DNA of 64,000 bases from Odobenus rosmarus divergens (taxonomy: Eukaryota > Chordata > Mammalia > Carnivora > Odobenidae): assembly GCF_000321225.1 (NCBI RefSeq), contig NW_004450397.1:907653-971652 (forward strand), read 5' to 3'. The notes under the pieces were generated by a model. That model was given only the letters and a program-made list of their open reading frames with translations. It was not told the origin of the DNA and searched no databases. A program made the position numbers and the translations under genes. Below are positions 47,860 to 60,409 of this stretch, in pieces. Each line of letters begins with the position of its first letter. Position 1 is the first letter of the stretch.

Positions 47860-48710
47860 AGAACAAAGTTATTTATAGTTATGGTTATCCATATAGAAAA
47901 ATCCTAGATATTAACTGAAAAACAATTAGAATACAATTTTTAGTGTATTTGCCATAAAAATATAAATATACAAAAATCAATAGCTTTCTATTTCCAAAGT
48001 GAGAAATAAAAAATCATATTCATAATAATATGAAAAGTCATAAATTTCCCAGGAATAAACTTGAAAGGTGAAGAACTCTTACAAATAAATCTATAAATTT
48101 TACTGAATGACTAGAAGCAGACCTGAATAAATAGATCAAACTTTTTTTTTTTTTTACAGATTTTATTTATTTATTTGAGACAGAATGAGAGAGACAGAGA
48201 GCACATGAGAGGGGGGAGGGTCAGAGGGAGAAGCAGACTCCCCGCCGAGCAGGGAGCCCGATGCGGGACTCGATCCCGGGACTCCAGGATCATGACCTGA
48301 GCCGAAGGCAGTTGCTTAACCAATTGAGCCACCCAGGCGCCCAGAACATCAATCTTTTAAATACAATATTGTAAACATGTCAGTTATCCTCCAGTTTAAT
48401 CTGCACATTTAATGTAATTGCAATCAAAATCGTAATTTGGTGGGGTGGTAGTTTTGAGGGGAGATAAAATTTGAGGGATTGATACTATCATCAAACCAAA
48501 AAAACAACCACAGAAGTAATAGTCATTAAATTTTTGAAAAGTTCAACACTGTGAAACTGGCTCCAAATCAGACAAAGGGAGTAAAGAAGCAAGATAGAGA
48601 ATCCAGAAGATCTGTGTATATATGAGAATTAAGCATGTTAATTGTAGCATTTCGAATCACTGGGAAATGGTGAAATCTGCAATAAACTCTTAGAAAAACT
48701 GGATGTCCAT
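47860..48710 (+). mobile_element. Ancient L1 ORF2 fragment (L1M-type), interrupted by a SINEC
   Basis: 'caggaataaacttgaaaggt', 'atattgtaaacatgtcagtt' and 'atgtaattgcaatcaaaatc' match the order of an internal ORF2 segment of old L1s. The SINEC at 48145-48343 splits it. Frames are broken throughout. Confidence 0.65.
48145..48343 (-). mobile_element. Young SINEC, full length
   Basis: Antisense SINEC with head 'gagccacccaggcgccc', many CpGs and a near-consensus body. TSD is imperfect (ATCAAACTTT near 48135; ATCAATCTTT near 48347). Confidence 0.95.
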
Positions 48711-48734
48711 TTGATATTCAGAGATCACCTAACT

Positions 48735-48990
48735 ACAAACCCAGGGTCATGTAGCTAGAAAGTAAGTAGGCACCAGATTTGAACTGTAAAGAATACACTT
48801 CCAACACTGTGCTTCACTACTTCTCAAAGTCTCCTTAGCTACCTTACACAAGCTCTTCCTGAAATAGGGGGCTCAATTTTTCAGATGAGTAAGATGAAAC
48901 CAGAAAAGTAAAAGACTGCCTGAAGATTTCCCTAGTGGTGGTGATGCTAGAACAATACCTTTAATTCCTAGCTCATTCACGTTCAAAATT
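48735..48990 (-). repeat. MIR-like sequence, antisense (one or two copies)
   Basis: 'cccagggtcatgtagctaga', 'agatttgaactgtaaagaat', then separately 'ttcagatgagtaagatgaaa' resemble reversed MIR parts; probably two diverged copies side by side. Confidence 0.5.
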
Positions 48991-49171
48991 AAATATTCAG
49001 CCTCACTTCTAAATTTGCTCCATGTTTCTAGTTCCAATCTCCAGAGTGTTCCATTAATTCAGTCAAATGGCTTGATCTTTTTTGAGAATTCCTGTTAATA
49101 CACATATGTAGCTATGATCTAGATAAAAATGTGTCATCCTCAAACCTAATATCTAAAAGCCATCTATGGAT

Positions 49172-49301
49172 GGGTATTAAAGAGGGCACGTACTGCATGG
49201 AGCACTGGGTGTTATATGCAAACAATGAATCATGGAACACTACATCAAAAACTAATGATGTAATGTATGGTGATTAATGTAACATAATAAAAAAATAAAA
49301 T
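49172..49301 (+). mobile_element. L1 3' tail, strongly 5'-truncated (type A 3' end)
   Basis: About 130 bp from 'gggtattaaagagggcacg' to 'taacataataaaaaaataaa'. TSD AAAAGCCATCTATGGATGG / AAAAGGCATATATGGATGG at 49155-49173 and 49302-49320, two mismatches. The left end overlaps the TSD by the bases shared with L1. Confidence 0.92.
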
Positions 49302-49680
49302 AAAAGGCATATATGGATGGTAAATTCATAGATTTTGAGATGTGCCTTCCTCCCCTTCAAAACAGCTTCCATTTAGATCACTACGGTATGAAATTTTGCT
49401 ACAATTTCAGTCCTTTAATTTAAAACTGTTCTCCAATGTTAAAATGCAATATTTCTTAAAGCATAAACCTTGCACAATATTGGTTAGTTATGACTGTGAA
49501 GGAAACAGAATAATATGACACAGAGTTCCTAGAGAAGAGGAGAGAGGAAAGTTTTGGTTTAACAAGAATAATTAGGAAAGCCTTTTTTTTTTTTTAAGGA
49601 AAGGCCTTCTTGAGGAATTGATATTAGAGTTTATTCTAACAAGATTCAGGTAGCCATTCCAAGATCTGAAGAAAGAAGGT

Positions 49681-49731
49681 TTATAAATAAATAAATAAAT
49701 AAATACACACACACACACACACACACACACG
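49681..49731. repeat. Compound (AAAT)n-(CA)n microsatellite
   Basis: About six TAAA units followed by about 13 CA units. Confidence 0.97.
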
Positions 49732-49961
49732 TATAAAAGCCTTGGGATTTATAAAGAATAAGCTTATTTCAAATTTGAAGGCGAAAAAAAGTTAGTATAA
49801 TAGTATGGTAAATTGCCCATGGGGAGATGTACTAGAATACGGTACTATCAGAGAGGTAGTCAAGGAGTGGATCATTTGGTGCCAGGTAGAATATAACAAT
49901 GAGTTTGCAACTTAAATAAAACTGAAAGGGAAGGCAAAGAGGATACATGTGAGCCATATTT

Positions 49962-50169
49962 TTTAAGTATTTATTTATTTTAGAGAGACAGAGAGCGTGC
50001 ATGAGAGAGCAGAGTTGGGCTGCATCAGGAGAGGGAGAGAGAGAATCTCAAGCAAACTCCCTGCTAAGTCCAGAGCCCTGGGCAGGGTTGGATTTCACAA
50101 CCCTGCAATCGTGACCTGAGCCAAAATCAAGAGTTAGATGCCCAACCGACTGAGCCACCCAGGCACCCC
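49962..50169 (-). mobile_element. SINEC, older subtype
   Basis: Antisense with 'gtatttatttattttagaga', 'gccaaaatcaagagttagat', head 'gagccacccaggcacccc'. TSD ATGTGAGCCATATTT / ATGTCAGCCATATTT at 49947-49961 and 50170-50184. Confidence 0.94.
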
Positions 50170-51128
50170 ATGTCAGCCATATTTAACAGAAATATAACAA
50201 CAACACAATCCCTAACTTCTCCAAAGAGAAGAGGATGTCCTAAAGTAGATAGGATGGATGAAAACCTAGCTTATCCTTCATTTTAAAGAAGAGATTCAGC
50301 AGACTTAGGCTTCATGTACTTCACCAGCTTTCTAAAATCTGGCAATTTTACATTGGAGTAGACATGATTTAAAGTTAGTTAAACCTGAAGCACAAATATT
50401 GAATAGAACTGAGAAATAGTATGTCTAAACCACATGTCTCTATCTAACATATTTAAAGAGTCATTGATAGTTAATAGGAGAAAATAGTTTGATCAATTAT
50501 TTCATCAGGAAAGGAGGTCAATATGAAAGAAAATGAACTAATTGGTATCAAATTTTTCAAAAGGTGAAATAATACATTCCACCTAAAGTTTCTAGCTACT
50601 TCATCTAGTTTGTTCTCCAAAGACCTATTCTTTTTCCTTTTAACAAACTGTGACTTATTAAGCTAATGAAGACTCTAATTACATTTCCCTAGAAATATTG
50701 TCAACATGTCCCGTTTTTTTTTTTTTTAATTATGGCTGTTCTTTATACCAAAGAAAATGTTTTCATAAACATTATCTTTGAATTTCCTTAAAAAATAATA
50801 GTCAGTGTCACTCTTGAATATCTTGCCTTTCATCTGTATACATTTAATCCAATTTTTAAAGAAGGAATAAAAATAATAAGCACTATACAGAGGTTTAAGA
50901 GTTGTAATATAAGAAAACGTATGAATATTTTAATACACATTTCAGTAATAAGCCAATGTAAGTAAAAGCTAATTTTCTGTCACTTACATAGTACACTAAG
51001 AATCTAACTCTTCAGGAAAAAAAATTCACACACACGCACATACACACATATACATATTCAATATATACGCATGTGTTTCACAATGTTTATGCTAGTTTTA
51101 AATATTTGTTTCTTCCACACTGTCTTTT

Positions 51129-51320
51129 TTTTTTAAGATTTTATTTATTTATTTGAGAGAGAGAGAATGAGAGATAGAGAGCACGAGAGGGAAGAGGGTC
51201 AGAGGGAGAAGCAGACTCCCCACCGAGCAGGGAGCCCGATGCGGGACTCGATCCCGGGACTCCAGGATCATGACCTGAGCCGAAGGCAGTCGCCCAACCA
51301 ACTGAGCCACCCAGGCGCCC
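51129..51320 (-). mobile_element. Young SINEC, full length
   Basis: Antisense near-consensus copy with head 'gagccacccaggcgcccc'. TSD CCACACTGTCTTTT / CCACATTGTCTTTT at 51115-51128 and 51321-51334. Three open frames over it (61, 64, 85 codons) are shadows. It is the best template for the broken copy at 16016. Confidence 0.96.
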
Positions 51321-51339
51321 CCACATTGTCTTTTAAACT

Positions 51340-53780
51340 GCAAAAAATCTTACACTGTCTTATTTTCATACACTTACCTGAGATCTTTCACAGAAAAATT
51401 AAGTGTTTCAGAAATTGTTATTGAATTGAATTGAATAAAATCACACTATCATCTGTCATGAAACAGAATTCAATATCACATAGAATCTGGTGTTAAGCTG
51501 TCTTGTTTCAAACTCAAATTCAATGGCTTAAGAGGTATTGGTAACTGAATTATTCTAAAGATTCCATCATGAGAAAGTTTAATTAAAATATGGCCCCTTT
51601 ATCATGATCTCTAAGATAATACTATCATGATATTATGGTTTGCAGGCATACTCGTAAGGGATACTTTCGTGCAAAAAAAATAGTACTAATTTTAAGGCAT
51701 TTGTCAAGATTAAATTAAAGATTAAAAATTAAATCTTTTTTCCTGTTTTGTGTACTCAACAGAGTTGACTTCTAAGGGAGAAGACTGGAAAAGATGTGTA
51801 TATAAATTGAGTATCGTAATGTATTACAAATAAATGCCAATATAAATAACAAAACCAAACTGTTTCTGAACAACTGTTAAAAGATTAATTTTGACCTTAC
51901 ATTTGCTAATCATATAAGATGCTACAGAATACCACCATTTTTTTTTTTAATCAGAAAGCAAAAGAACAAATGAATTAACTGTATCTGGCCATGTGTATAA
52001 TCCTCTCTCAGCTGATCCTCAGTGCATTGTACCATAGTGGGAGTGAGGTTTTTTCTGCCTCTTCTCTGTAACATATAAAAGGTATTAACATTCACTTAAA
52101 AAGGAAATAATGAAAGAAAGAAAAAAGTAGCTTCTGTTTATACATAAACACCAGGCATGGAGATTTTATACTGCCTCCTAGGAGAAACCAGGGAGCCAAA
52201 ATAATGAGCTTACAACCTCAAAAATCTGTGTCTATGATTCCATTATTTGAAAGCAGTTACTAAATATCTCTTACATGATACTAGCATATTTTCCTTTGTA
52301 ACACATGCTACTTTGTTTTATCCACCCCCAAACTGTTCCTTTATTTTAATTGCTATTAAGCTCTTTGCCCAAGGTTTTATAGCTTCATCCTCTGATACTC
52401 CCAGATTCCCTTTCTCTTTGGGTTTTGTAGCATGTGGTCATTGAGGTTACATTCACTTTTCCTCTTTTATGTTTAGCCTCATTGCCTCAAACTTTTCTTC
52501 CCACTGAATGCATATGAGGTCATTTATCTCTTCATATTTCTATTCAGTCTAAGTGCTGATTTTGTGGGTTTTGTTTGTTTGTGGGGGTTTTTTGCCTTTA
52601 AAAATAAGTGTGGCTTCTCTCATTATTCCCTAACTCATTAAAACACCCAGATTTCTTTTTTCTAGTGCTTATTTCTTCTTTATCACTGGATAGCACCGAA
52701 CATCACCACTATGTGTTACCTTTAAAGAGATTTGCTAACCAATTTATTGTATCTTAGAAACTTACTGCCAGTGTTATGAAATCAGATATACAAAAATCAT
52801 CTTAAGTGTCACTAGCAAAATTATTATATGGCTAATGATAAATATCAGTCAACTTCTGAAATTTTGATGGTAGGAAAAAGTACAAAATATATCAGACACA
52901 AAACACTTTTGGTAATTTGTAATGAAAAATGTGATTTCTATAATAAGTAAAATGTATTGAAAGAAAAAGCTAATTAAATCAAATGTACATTTTTATTAAA
53001 ATAATTAAGACTATACTTAATTATATATAGCTTTCCCTAATGAGAGGATGATGACAAATATCACCCCAAGTTACACTTGCTACTATGTATTTTCCAGACT
53101 GGTTTTAATATATTTCATACTATTGTTTTTTTAATTATTGTTTTTAATTGTCATAATTTGCATTATTGTAATTATTTACCTAAGCCTTTTGTAGACCATC
53201 CTCACAGTACATTAACTTTGGCACTATTCACAGTACATTAACTTTTGGCCCTCAAGAGCAAAAGGTATCAAATACTGTCCACTGATCCATGACCAACATG
53301 AAAATGGCATTCACAGGTATAAATATTCTCAGACAGGTATAGGACTGGATGAACATCCCCACTGACACAAATTTTATAATTATAATAATTCATAATTACA
53401 GCTATTAATTTATGATACATCCCTAATAGACACTTACTGTAGATTTGGGGTATGCATTTTGTTTGCAAGTATATTATAATACTCACCTCTTTTTCTCCCA
53501 TTCTACTAATCATTAGCAGAATAAGAATAAGTTATGGGAATAACCTTGCCTATACTCTATTTAAAAGCAGGTGAATCTTTTTTTTTTAAGGCACTTAAAT
53601 ATCCCTGGTTACAAATTACTTGGGATGCACTTCAGAGGTGATCAGATGTACTAGTGTGTATCTCATGAGCCTGGGAACTGCTAACTTAGGGTTTCATTTC
53701 AAACCAAACAGAAGTCAAGGGAACAATGGTAATGATGATCTAAATGGTTAACAATGGTGAAAGTCAAACTAAATCAAACA
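51340..53780. other. Unassigned AT-rich unique sequence
   Basis: No gene or clear repeat. A short direct duplication of 'cacagtacattaacttt' occurs at about 53205-53241. Confidence 0.4.
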
Positions 53781-53786
53781 AAATCC

Positions 53787-54290
53787 TGGTGGTAGGCAGA
53801 ATAAAGACTCCCAGAGATTTCCATGCCCTAATCCCTGGAAGTTGTTAATATGTTAAATTTACATGACAAAGGGAATTTTGCAGATATAATAAAATAAAGG
53901 TGCTTGAGACAGGAGATTAAACTGAATTATCTGGTGGGCCCAATGTAATCAAAAGGGGACTTATAACGGAAAGAGAAAGGCAGGAAGCTCAAAGTTAGAG
54001 GAGATATGAAGAAGGAAGCAGAGGTTGGAATGATGAGATTTCTGGCTGAGGACCATAAATTAAGGAATGTAGACAGTAGAAGCTGGAGAAGACTAAGCAG
54101 CTTCTTCCTTAGAGCCTCCAGAAGGAATGCAATGTTGGTGAGATCCTGATTTTAGCCTAGTGAAACCTGTTTTGGACTCTGACTCCCAAACTCTAAGATA
54201 CTAAGTCTGTGTTGTTTTAAGCCACTAAATTTGTGATTAATTTGTTACAGTAATTTGTTTCAACAGTCTTGAAACAGTTAAGGCATATTA
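53787..54290 (+). mobile_element. MaLR (MLT1-like) LTR, sense
   Basis: Landmarks: 'ccatgccctaatccctgg', 'catgacaaagggaattttgc', 'gtgggcccaatgtaatc', 'gagcctccagaaggaatgc', and the end 'tgttgttttaagccactaaa'. Old, non-coding; exact ends are uncertain. Confidence 0.75.
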
Positions 54291-54299
54291 GTATACACT

Positions 54300-55470
54300 G
54301 AATATGTCTCCTGAAGCATCTGATTCACTGTCTAAAAAGAATTACTTAACAGTGACTCAAATGTAGTGCTAATTCAGGAAGATGTCAGCTAAGAATAAAG
54401 AAGCAAGACAACATAAAAATCTTGGGAAAATAATATATGAGTATTTGCTTGTACAGATGGAGATTTAACCAACCACTTCCTTCACCATATCAGAACTATC
54501 CATTTGTTTTATATTCCCGTTTTCCCCTACCACAAAAAAAAAAAAACCTTAATGAATGAGAATACATGAAAATTTTGGCAGAAGAGAAAGTGGATAAATA
54601 AAGAATACAAATAATTGATATTATTTTCTTTAGGAATAAAGCTAATCACAGTCTTAGTTACATTAACTTATCTACTTAGTATTTTGACTTAATTATATCT
54701 GTTTCCACAGTGATTACCACTTCTACAGAAAACCATATCTGTTTAATGAAAATTACTATTTCCAATTTTTCAGATAAAGATCAATCTCACAGTTACAGTC
54801 TTCCATTTTAACAAGTATGGATTCTTCTACTTTAGTTCTAAATTATAAATTACTCACTATATAATCATTCAGCTGAAACATAAAGCACTAGCAGAGAAAG
54901 TGTTTCCCAAACAGTTAGTAGGATACATAACACACTTTTTCACTTATAAAATAGTACATTATATTCCTGTTGCAGTTCTCTCCAGGTATTCTTAAATCCA
55001 GAGACACATTTTAAAGAAAGAAAATGTTGTTATACATGATGTAATATACTGGTGGCACATCATTCATATAATAAAATATATTTCTTAAAAAAAACCTGTT
55101 TTTTATATGTTAAGGGAAACAACTGAGGGCAAATTGTGGTGGCTGCATGGTCCCCATTTATTGGCTGACCAATAGAGGTGGATAATGATCCTTCCCATAT
55201 GATACTAGATAAATACTCAAATAGCATTGTAAAAACACTTCCCAAATGCTAAGGAAATATTGCTACATTGAGGTCTGTTTCCCTACAGAGTAACAGAAAG
55301 CTAGATGTACTTGAATACTTAATATTACATAGTTTTATATTTAATAATCATATTTAAAATATGAGTAAGAAACGTAAGTGGTAATTACCCTATAGCCTAT
55401 GTCTGAATTATGTTAAGCAAAAGCAGTTTTGCTTTGATCAAATTATCAGATGTTAAAACATTAAAAGTTT
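54300..55470. other. Unassigned AT-rich unique sequence
   Basis: Nothing recognised beyond short A-runs. Confidence 0.4.
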
Positions 55471-55474
55471 GTGA

Positions 55475-55560
55475 ATCAATCAACAAATATTAATTGGAGT
55501 GATTACTATATCCTGAGCACTCTGATATGCAGTGGAAAGTCAAGAATTAAGAATATTTTT
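55475..55560 (-). mobile_element. L2 LINE 3' end, antisense fragment
   Basis: 'caatcaacaaatattaattg', 'actatatcctgagcactctg' look like a reversed L2 terminus. Confidence 0.45.
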
Positions 55561-57430
55561 AAAAAGAGAATATTTTAAATAAGAGAGAATAAGAGAAGGA
55601 GCCAGGCTTTCTATTTGACAGTCCAGTTGCTGAGAAGGCCATGAATAAAAATCTATTGATACAATTGCTCAGGACTATGATAAATATTTTGTATATGAAT
55701 AAACCACTGATTTTCTGTAATAAAGTTGGAGAATATTTCAAAGGAAGTTGATATTTGAGCTATGTTTACAAAAGTATAAAAAATTCTGTCTCATGTTAAA
55801 AAACATAACTACTTGTTTATAGTCTGATAATTAAATAGAATTAAGTGATTTAAAATATCTACCCAAAGGAATTGCCTGCATTGATATAAACACAGCTTAT
55901 TCCTAGGTAAGGACCTCCTTATCTTCAGCTAATACCAGCCATCATCATATATTTTGATGAAATACAAAACAAATTATATAGTGATAAGTATACTGGGAGT
56001 TAAAATAGAGTAGCTTTTTTTTTTTGCTTTTCAGTAGTTCATTAGTTAATAAATTTTAACTTAAAATTAACACACATCCAGTTTATCTGCAAGTTTTATT
56101 TTTAATAACCCAACTGTGCTATATAAAGAAGTTAAAGCAGAACTAGAAATCACATACTTAAGAATGTCACCAAGTTCACCAAAAATCATTAACTCTAGCA
56201 TCTGAAGCAATTCCCCAATATTTTCCAACATTTAAGTACAGCTAAACTTCAACCATGCAGTAAAATACTATAGTTTAGACTTACGCATACATTCCTTTCA
56301 TTTCTGTCTAGTTGCTACAGGGCACAGCTATTCATATCTACAAAGCCTGTTGGATTTACATGTGAGGGGAGAATGGGTTGAAATGAAGGTTGCATCACAA
56401 GTGAAAGCATGAAGCACAATAGAATAGAACAAGAGAACGATTGTCTGAGGCACCTCTTTCGTACATTGCATGGATTGTGAGTGTCCAGTTCTTTTTCAGA
56501 TATTTATCAGGGGCAGTTAACTATCATTCTTTTTGTTGTAGAAAATAAATGGAAAGGGGTGGGGAAAGATGTCATGAGTAGGGCAGAAAGTTATGTGTGG
56601 AATGAAGGGGGAGGATGATGGGAGGGAATAACTTACCAAGGTTCTTTAAATCATGCAACCTTAATGACCTTGCACATTTTATTCACACATACACTTTCCA
56701 ACCTCCAGAGAGACTTAGACTTGTGACAATGTCAGAATCTTCTGCAAAGATTAAAATCTAATGTCTTTTAAACTAAAAAATTTAAAACATGTACAAATAA
56801 AATGTAAAAGTCTTCTGATAACTCTATATAGGAAAGGTGGTAACAATAGTGTAAATTTTGGTTTCAAAATTACAAATGTTTTACAAACCACCATATGCAT
56901 CCAAATGTGTAAGTGAACATCACCAAGAAATGTAGAATAAATTTAGTTTTACTGATCAATATGTAAGTCAGTGAAATTTAACAAATGCTCAGGACATCTG
57001 TATAGGAAGGCATGGGAGGATGTTACTGGGAAAATGAATCTTTAATTGGAGAGTGCAGCTAGAATTTGTTATCATGTTAACACATTCAGACTTATATGTT
57101 AACATATATAGTTTAACATGTGTACATATACCAACACATATAAAGTTTAGAATCAATGTTTGTAACTGTGTCTTAGAATATAAACTACTTAAAGTTTACA
57201 AACATTTGAATAATTAATTCCTTTCTGTAAGATATGTCTACATACTAGAAATACTAAAAGATTAAAATTGTTTTTGAAACCTAAATATCTCAGAACAAAT
57301 CACAACTGTTTATATTTAAGAAAATGTAAAAGCTAGTGTTACTAACTTGGTTCTCAAAACTACATAATTTTCAATAGAAAATTTTAGCTCTCCAGTTATG
57401 TTTATTGATTTATCTTATTAAAACAAACTT
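55561..57430. other. Unassigned unique sequence
   Basis: No repeat recognised. The part at about 56280-56700 is less AT-rich and contains GATA-like (AGATATTTATCAGG) and nuclear-receptor-like (TGACCTTGCAC) motifs; possible regulatory DNA, unproven. Confidence 0.3.
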
Positions 57431-57439
57431 AGATTGTAT

Positions 57440-57610
57440 GATGAGATAACACTATGCTAAAATTCTAGCTTTAATGTTGTCTATTTGGATATCTTGGGTC
57501 AAATCATTTAACCAGTCAGAGCTAAGTGTATTTAGTCTAAAACAAGGATGATACCTAGCTATAGCATTTTGTGAAGGTTATATAGCTATATATGATGTCC
57601 TATCATTATA
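57440..57610 (+). repeat. Possible MIR SINE
   Basis: 'gggtcaaatcatttaaccag' and 'gatgatacctagctatagc' are placed as in MIR, but divergence is high. Confidence 0.35.
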
Positions 57611-57939
57611 TAAGGTATCAAACATGTAACTTTATAGCTGTCAGTGCTTACATCTTTCCCTACCACCAGCCCCCCTTCATATAGACTACTCAAACCCTGA
57701 AAATCTATTTTGAAAAGAACCTATACCAATTTCCTATTTGAGATCTATGGGACAATAACATATGTCCAAAGGACTTCAGTCTAACATAAAAGTTATACAA
57801 AGTCCTTCTGCCTTCAGTAACTGAGGTATTTTGAAAATGCACACAAAACTATGTCTATGAATGGCACTCACTGATAGGGAAAGTAAGACAATTTCCAAAA
57901 ACAGATAACATAAGATTAATGTTCTACTTGTTAGGTTCA

Positions 57940-57970
57940 GTGTTTGTTGTTGTTGTTGTTGTTGTTGTTA
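57940..57970. repeat. (TTG)n microsatellite
   Basis: About nine GTT units in a row. Confidence 0.97.
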
Positions 57971-58987
57971 ATAGGATCCTTATTTAAATATATTTATTTA
58001 ATTGATATCCACCAAACTTTGATATTAGCCCAATTTCTTTGTTTTTATGAGATCTGTGATAATTTGCCACCTCTTTTTTATAATTCTGGATATACTTTTT
58101 AATGTTCCTATATGATTGATTATTGTATTAGGTTTTTTTTAATTGTTGTCATTGTAAAGTTTAAAAATACTTTTACCTAGCTATCAGAGAAATGTATTTA
58201 CAGAAAAAAAGGGATGAGAATGTAAAAGAATTAATGGACTTTATTCAGATTTAGGATATTTAAACCTAATTTTATCAATCCTTCAGACATCTTTGACAGA
58301 GTATTAGAGAAAGTATTTTCTGCTTTCTCTCCAAAATCACTGGGTATACGAATTGCAGACCTTCTATATGTTAACAGATACAATACTGTATTTCTTAACT
58401 TCTATAACTTACTGTGGTGAGGCACTAGGAAGTTGACAATTTGTCTTCTTTTCCACTGAGAAGACAGACTAATTTAAGATGATTTCTCTTTCATAAAACC
58501 CAAAACATGCTGTCAGATTGAAAAACTCAGTGACTGCTTAGCATGAAAACATCAATTTGAAAAGCTAGCTATTATCTGAGAGGTTTTGTTTCCACTCTAC
58601 ACTGATTTCAGAGAAAAACATTTATGCATAAAACACACATTGTTATAATCTGTATAAGAATATGAAACCTTTTGATTTGTGAGCTCCTTTAGGAAGGTGA
58701 ATATTATTCCTGCAGTAAATAATATTTTATCTGTTTCTAAAATAGCTTAATGATTCCCATGAGTCTATTATGAGAACTGTTCATTATTCAAAACTTTTAA
58801 CTTCTAGTAAATATGATCATAATCTATTAACTTTTAATTTCCTCCAGCACTAGCTGCTGGCCCAAATCAGCAAACAGGAGCAATGTAACAGGTATTGTAG
58901 AATAGCTCTCTAACTCACTCTATAACTTTAGTAAGTCATTTTCACTTTCAAGGTCTCTTTCCATGTCAACAAACTGAAACAGACTCA

Positions 58988-59102
58988 GTTTTTTTTTTAA
59001 GATTTTATTTTGAAGTAATCTCTATACTCAACATGGGGCTTGAATTCACAACCCCGAGATCAAGAGTTGCATGCTCTACCAACTGAGCCAGCCAGGCACC
59101 CC
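58988..59102 (-). mobile_element. Short SINEC variant (about 115 bp)
   Basis: Antisense: 'aagattttattttgaagtaa', 'tcaacatggggcttgaattc', 'gagatcaagagttgcatgct', head 'gagccagccaggcacccc'. Same short architecture as 19728-19833. AGACTCA flanks both sides as a likely TSD. Confidence 0.9.
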
Positions 59103-59609
59103 AAGACTCAACATTTGTTAAGACCGTTTTGGTTCTATGATTCTCTGAGTCCTTCTCTCTCAATCTCTCTGTCTCTCTCTCTTGTAATATAAAAGTTCAG
59201 GAAAAATTACCATAATCTCAGAACTCATTTTAGGGAGAATAATAGGTGCTATACATTCTAAAACAGAATGTAAACTGCCAATATTAAAAGGCTAAGAAAT
59301 AATAATAATTTAGCTAGGTGAATTTGATCCAAGTTATGAAAAATTATTGATCCTCCTTCATTTGAGGGTTAAGATGTAAATTAATGAACCCTGCTGCTGT
59401 ATTTGACACTGAGGACCTCACTAATCTTTTTCTATTCATAAAAAAGTAAGGATCTTTGCTTAGATGCTATTTTCTTATTTTTCTCTTACCTCTCTGACAA
59501 TCTGATCACTTTTAAGGGACCATTCTCCTACACCCAGATGCGTTTCCCTAGATGCATTGCTTTAACCATCCATTATGCTTCTTTCCAATCCCTCATTAGG
59601 TGAACTAAT

Positions 59610-59850
59610 GTGTTCTCTTGGTTTTAATTATCACCCATGTCCTGATGATTCCTAAATCTGTATCTCAGGCTCTGACCTTTACCCTAAATTATAGATTCTT
59701 GCCTAGCTGCTTATCCACAGATATCTCAAACTTAGCCTGAAAAATCTGTATCTCCTTCCTAATCCTACTTACTCCCACTTTCTCGATCTCGATCTCCCAT
59801 TTCTCCAGATCCCAATCTTGATGGAAGGCAACAGTCTCTAGCCCTGAGAC
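59610..59850 (+). mobile_element. L2 LINE fragment, sense
   Basis: 'cctgatgattcctaaatctg', 'tatctcaggctctgacc', 'gatatctcaaacttagcctg' match the order of the L2 ORF2 3' portion. Confidence 0.6.
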
Positions 59851-59851
59851 A

Positions 59852-60010
59852 CCCAACAAAACTTCCACAATGATGAAATTATTCTATATGCGCACTGTTT
59901 AGGATGATGGCTACTAGCCACATATGGCTGATGAACATGTGAAATGTGGCAAGTGAGGAACTGAATGAGGAACTGAATATTTAATTCTGGCATTTTAAAT
60001 TCCTTCACTT
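59852..60010. mobile_element. Ancient DNA-transposon-like repeat
   Basis: 'ctactagccacatatggctg' and 'catgtgaaatgtggcaagtg' are hallmarks of a common old non-autonomous DNA element of mammals whose name I cannot give with certainty. A 'gaggaactgaat' unit is doubled inside it. Confidence 0.5.
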
Positions 60011-60292
60011 AAAAAAAATGTTTTGGTGTATACTAAATTCCTATAGGTTTCATTACCAAAGATGGGGGAGAAAGAAAAAGATTGTGCATAAAACCACAGT
60101 AAAGAAAAAATTCTAAACCTCAGATGCAACCTCAATTTGTTTTTTATTTTATTGCTTAGAAAAATGAATTAAAAAAGTGCCAGTTTTATAAGCTTTAGCT
60201 ACAAAGCAATAGAGAATACCAGTGTGTATCTTATCCCATAAGAGTAAAATAAGTACAAAATAATACATTGTTAAAAGTATAACACCCTGATT

Positions 60293-60405
60293 ATTTGACA
60301 AATATTTATTGAACACTTATTATATTCAAGGCACTGTGCTAGGTGCTGGGCATTCTGCAAGAAAACAGACAGCTATCATCCAGGTCCTCAAACGTCTTTA
60401 ATGTA
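60293..60405 (-). mobile_element. L2 LINE 3' end, antisense
   Basis: 'gacaaatatttattgaacac', 'aaggcactgtgctaggtgct', 'aagaaaacagacagctatca' give a clear reversed L2 terminus. Confidence 0.75.
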
Positions 60406-60409
60406 GTAA

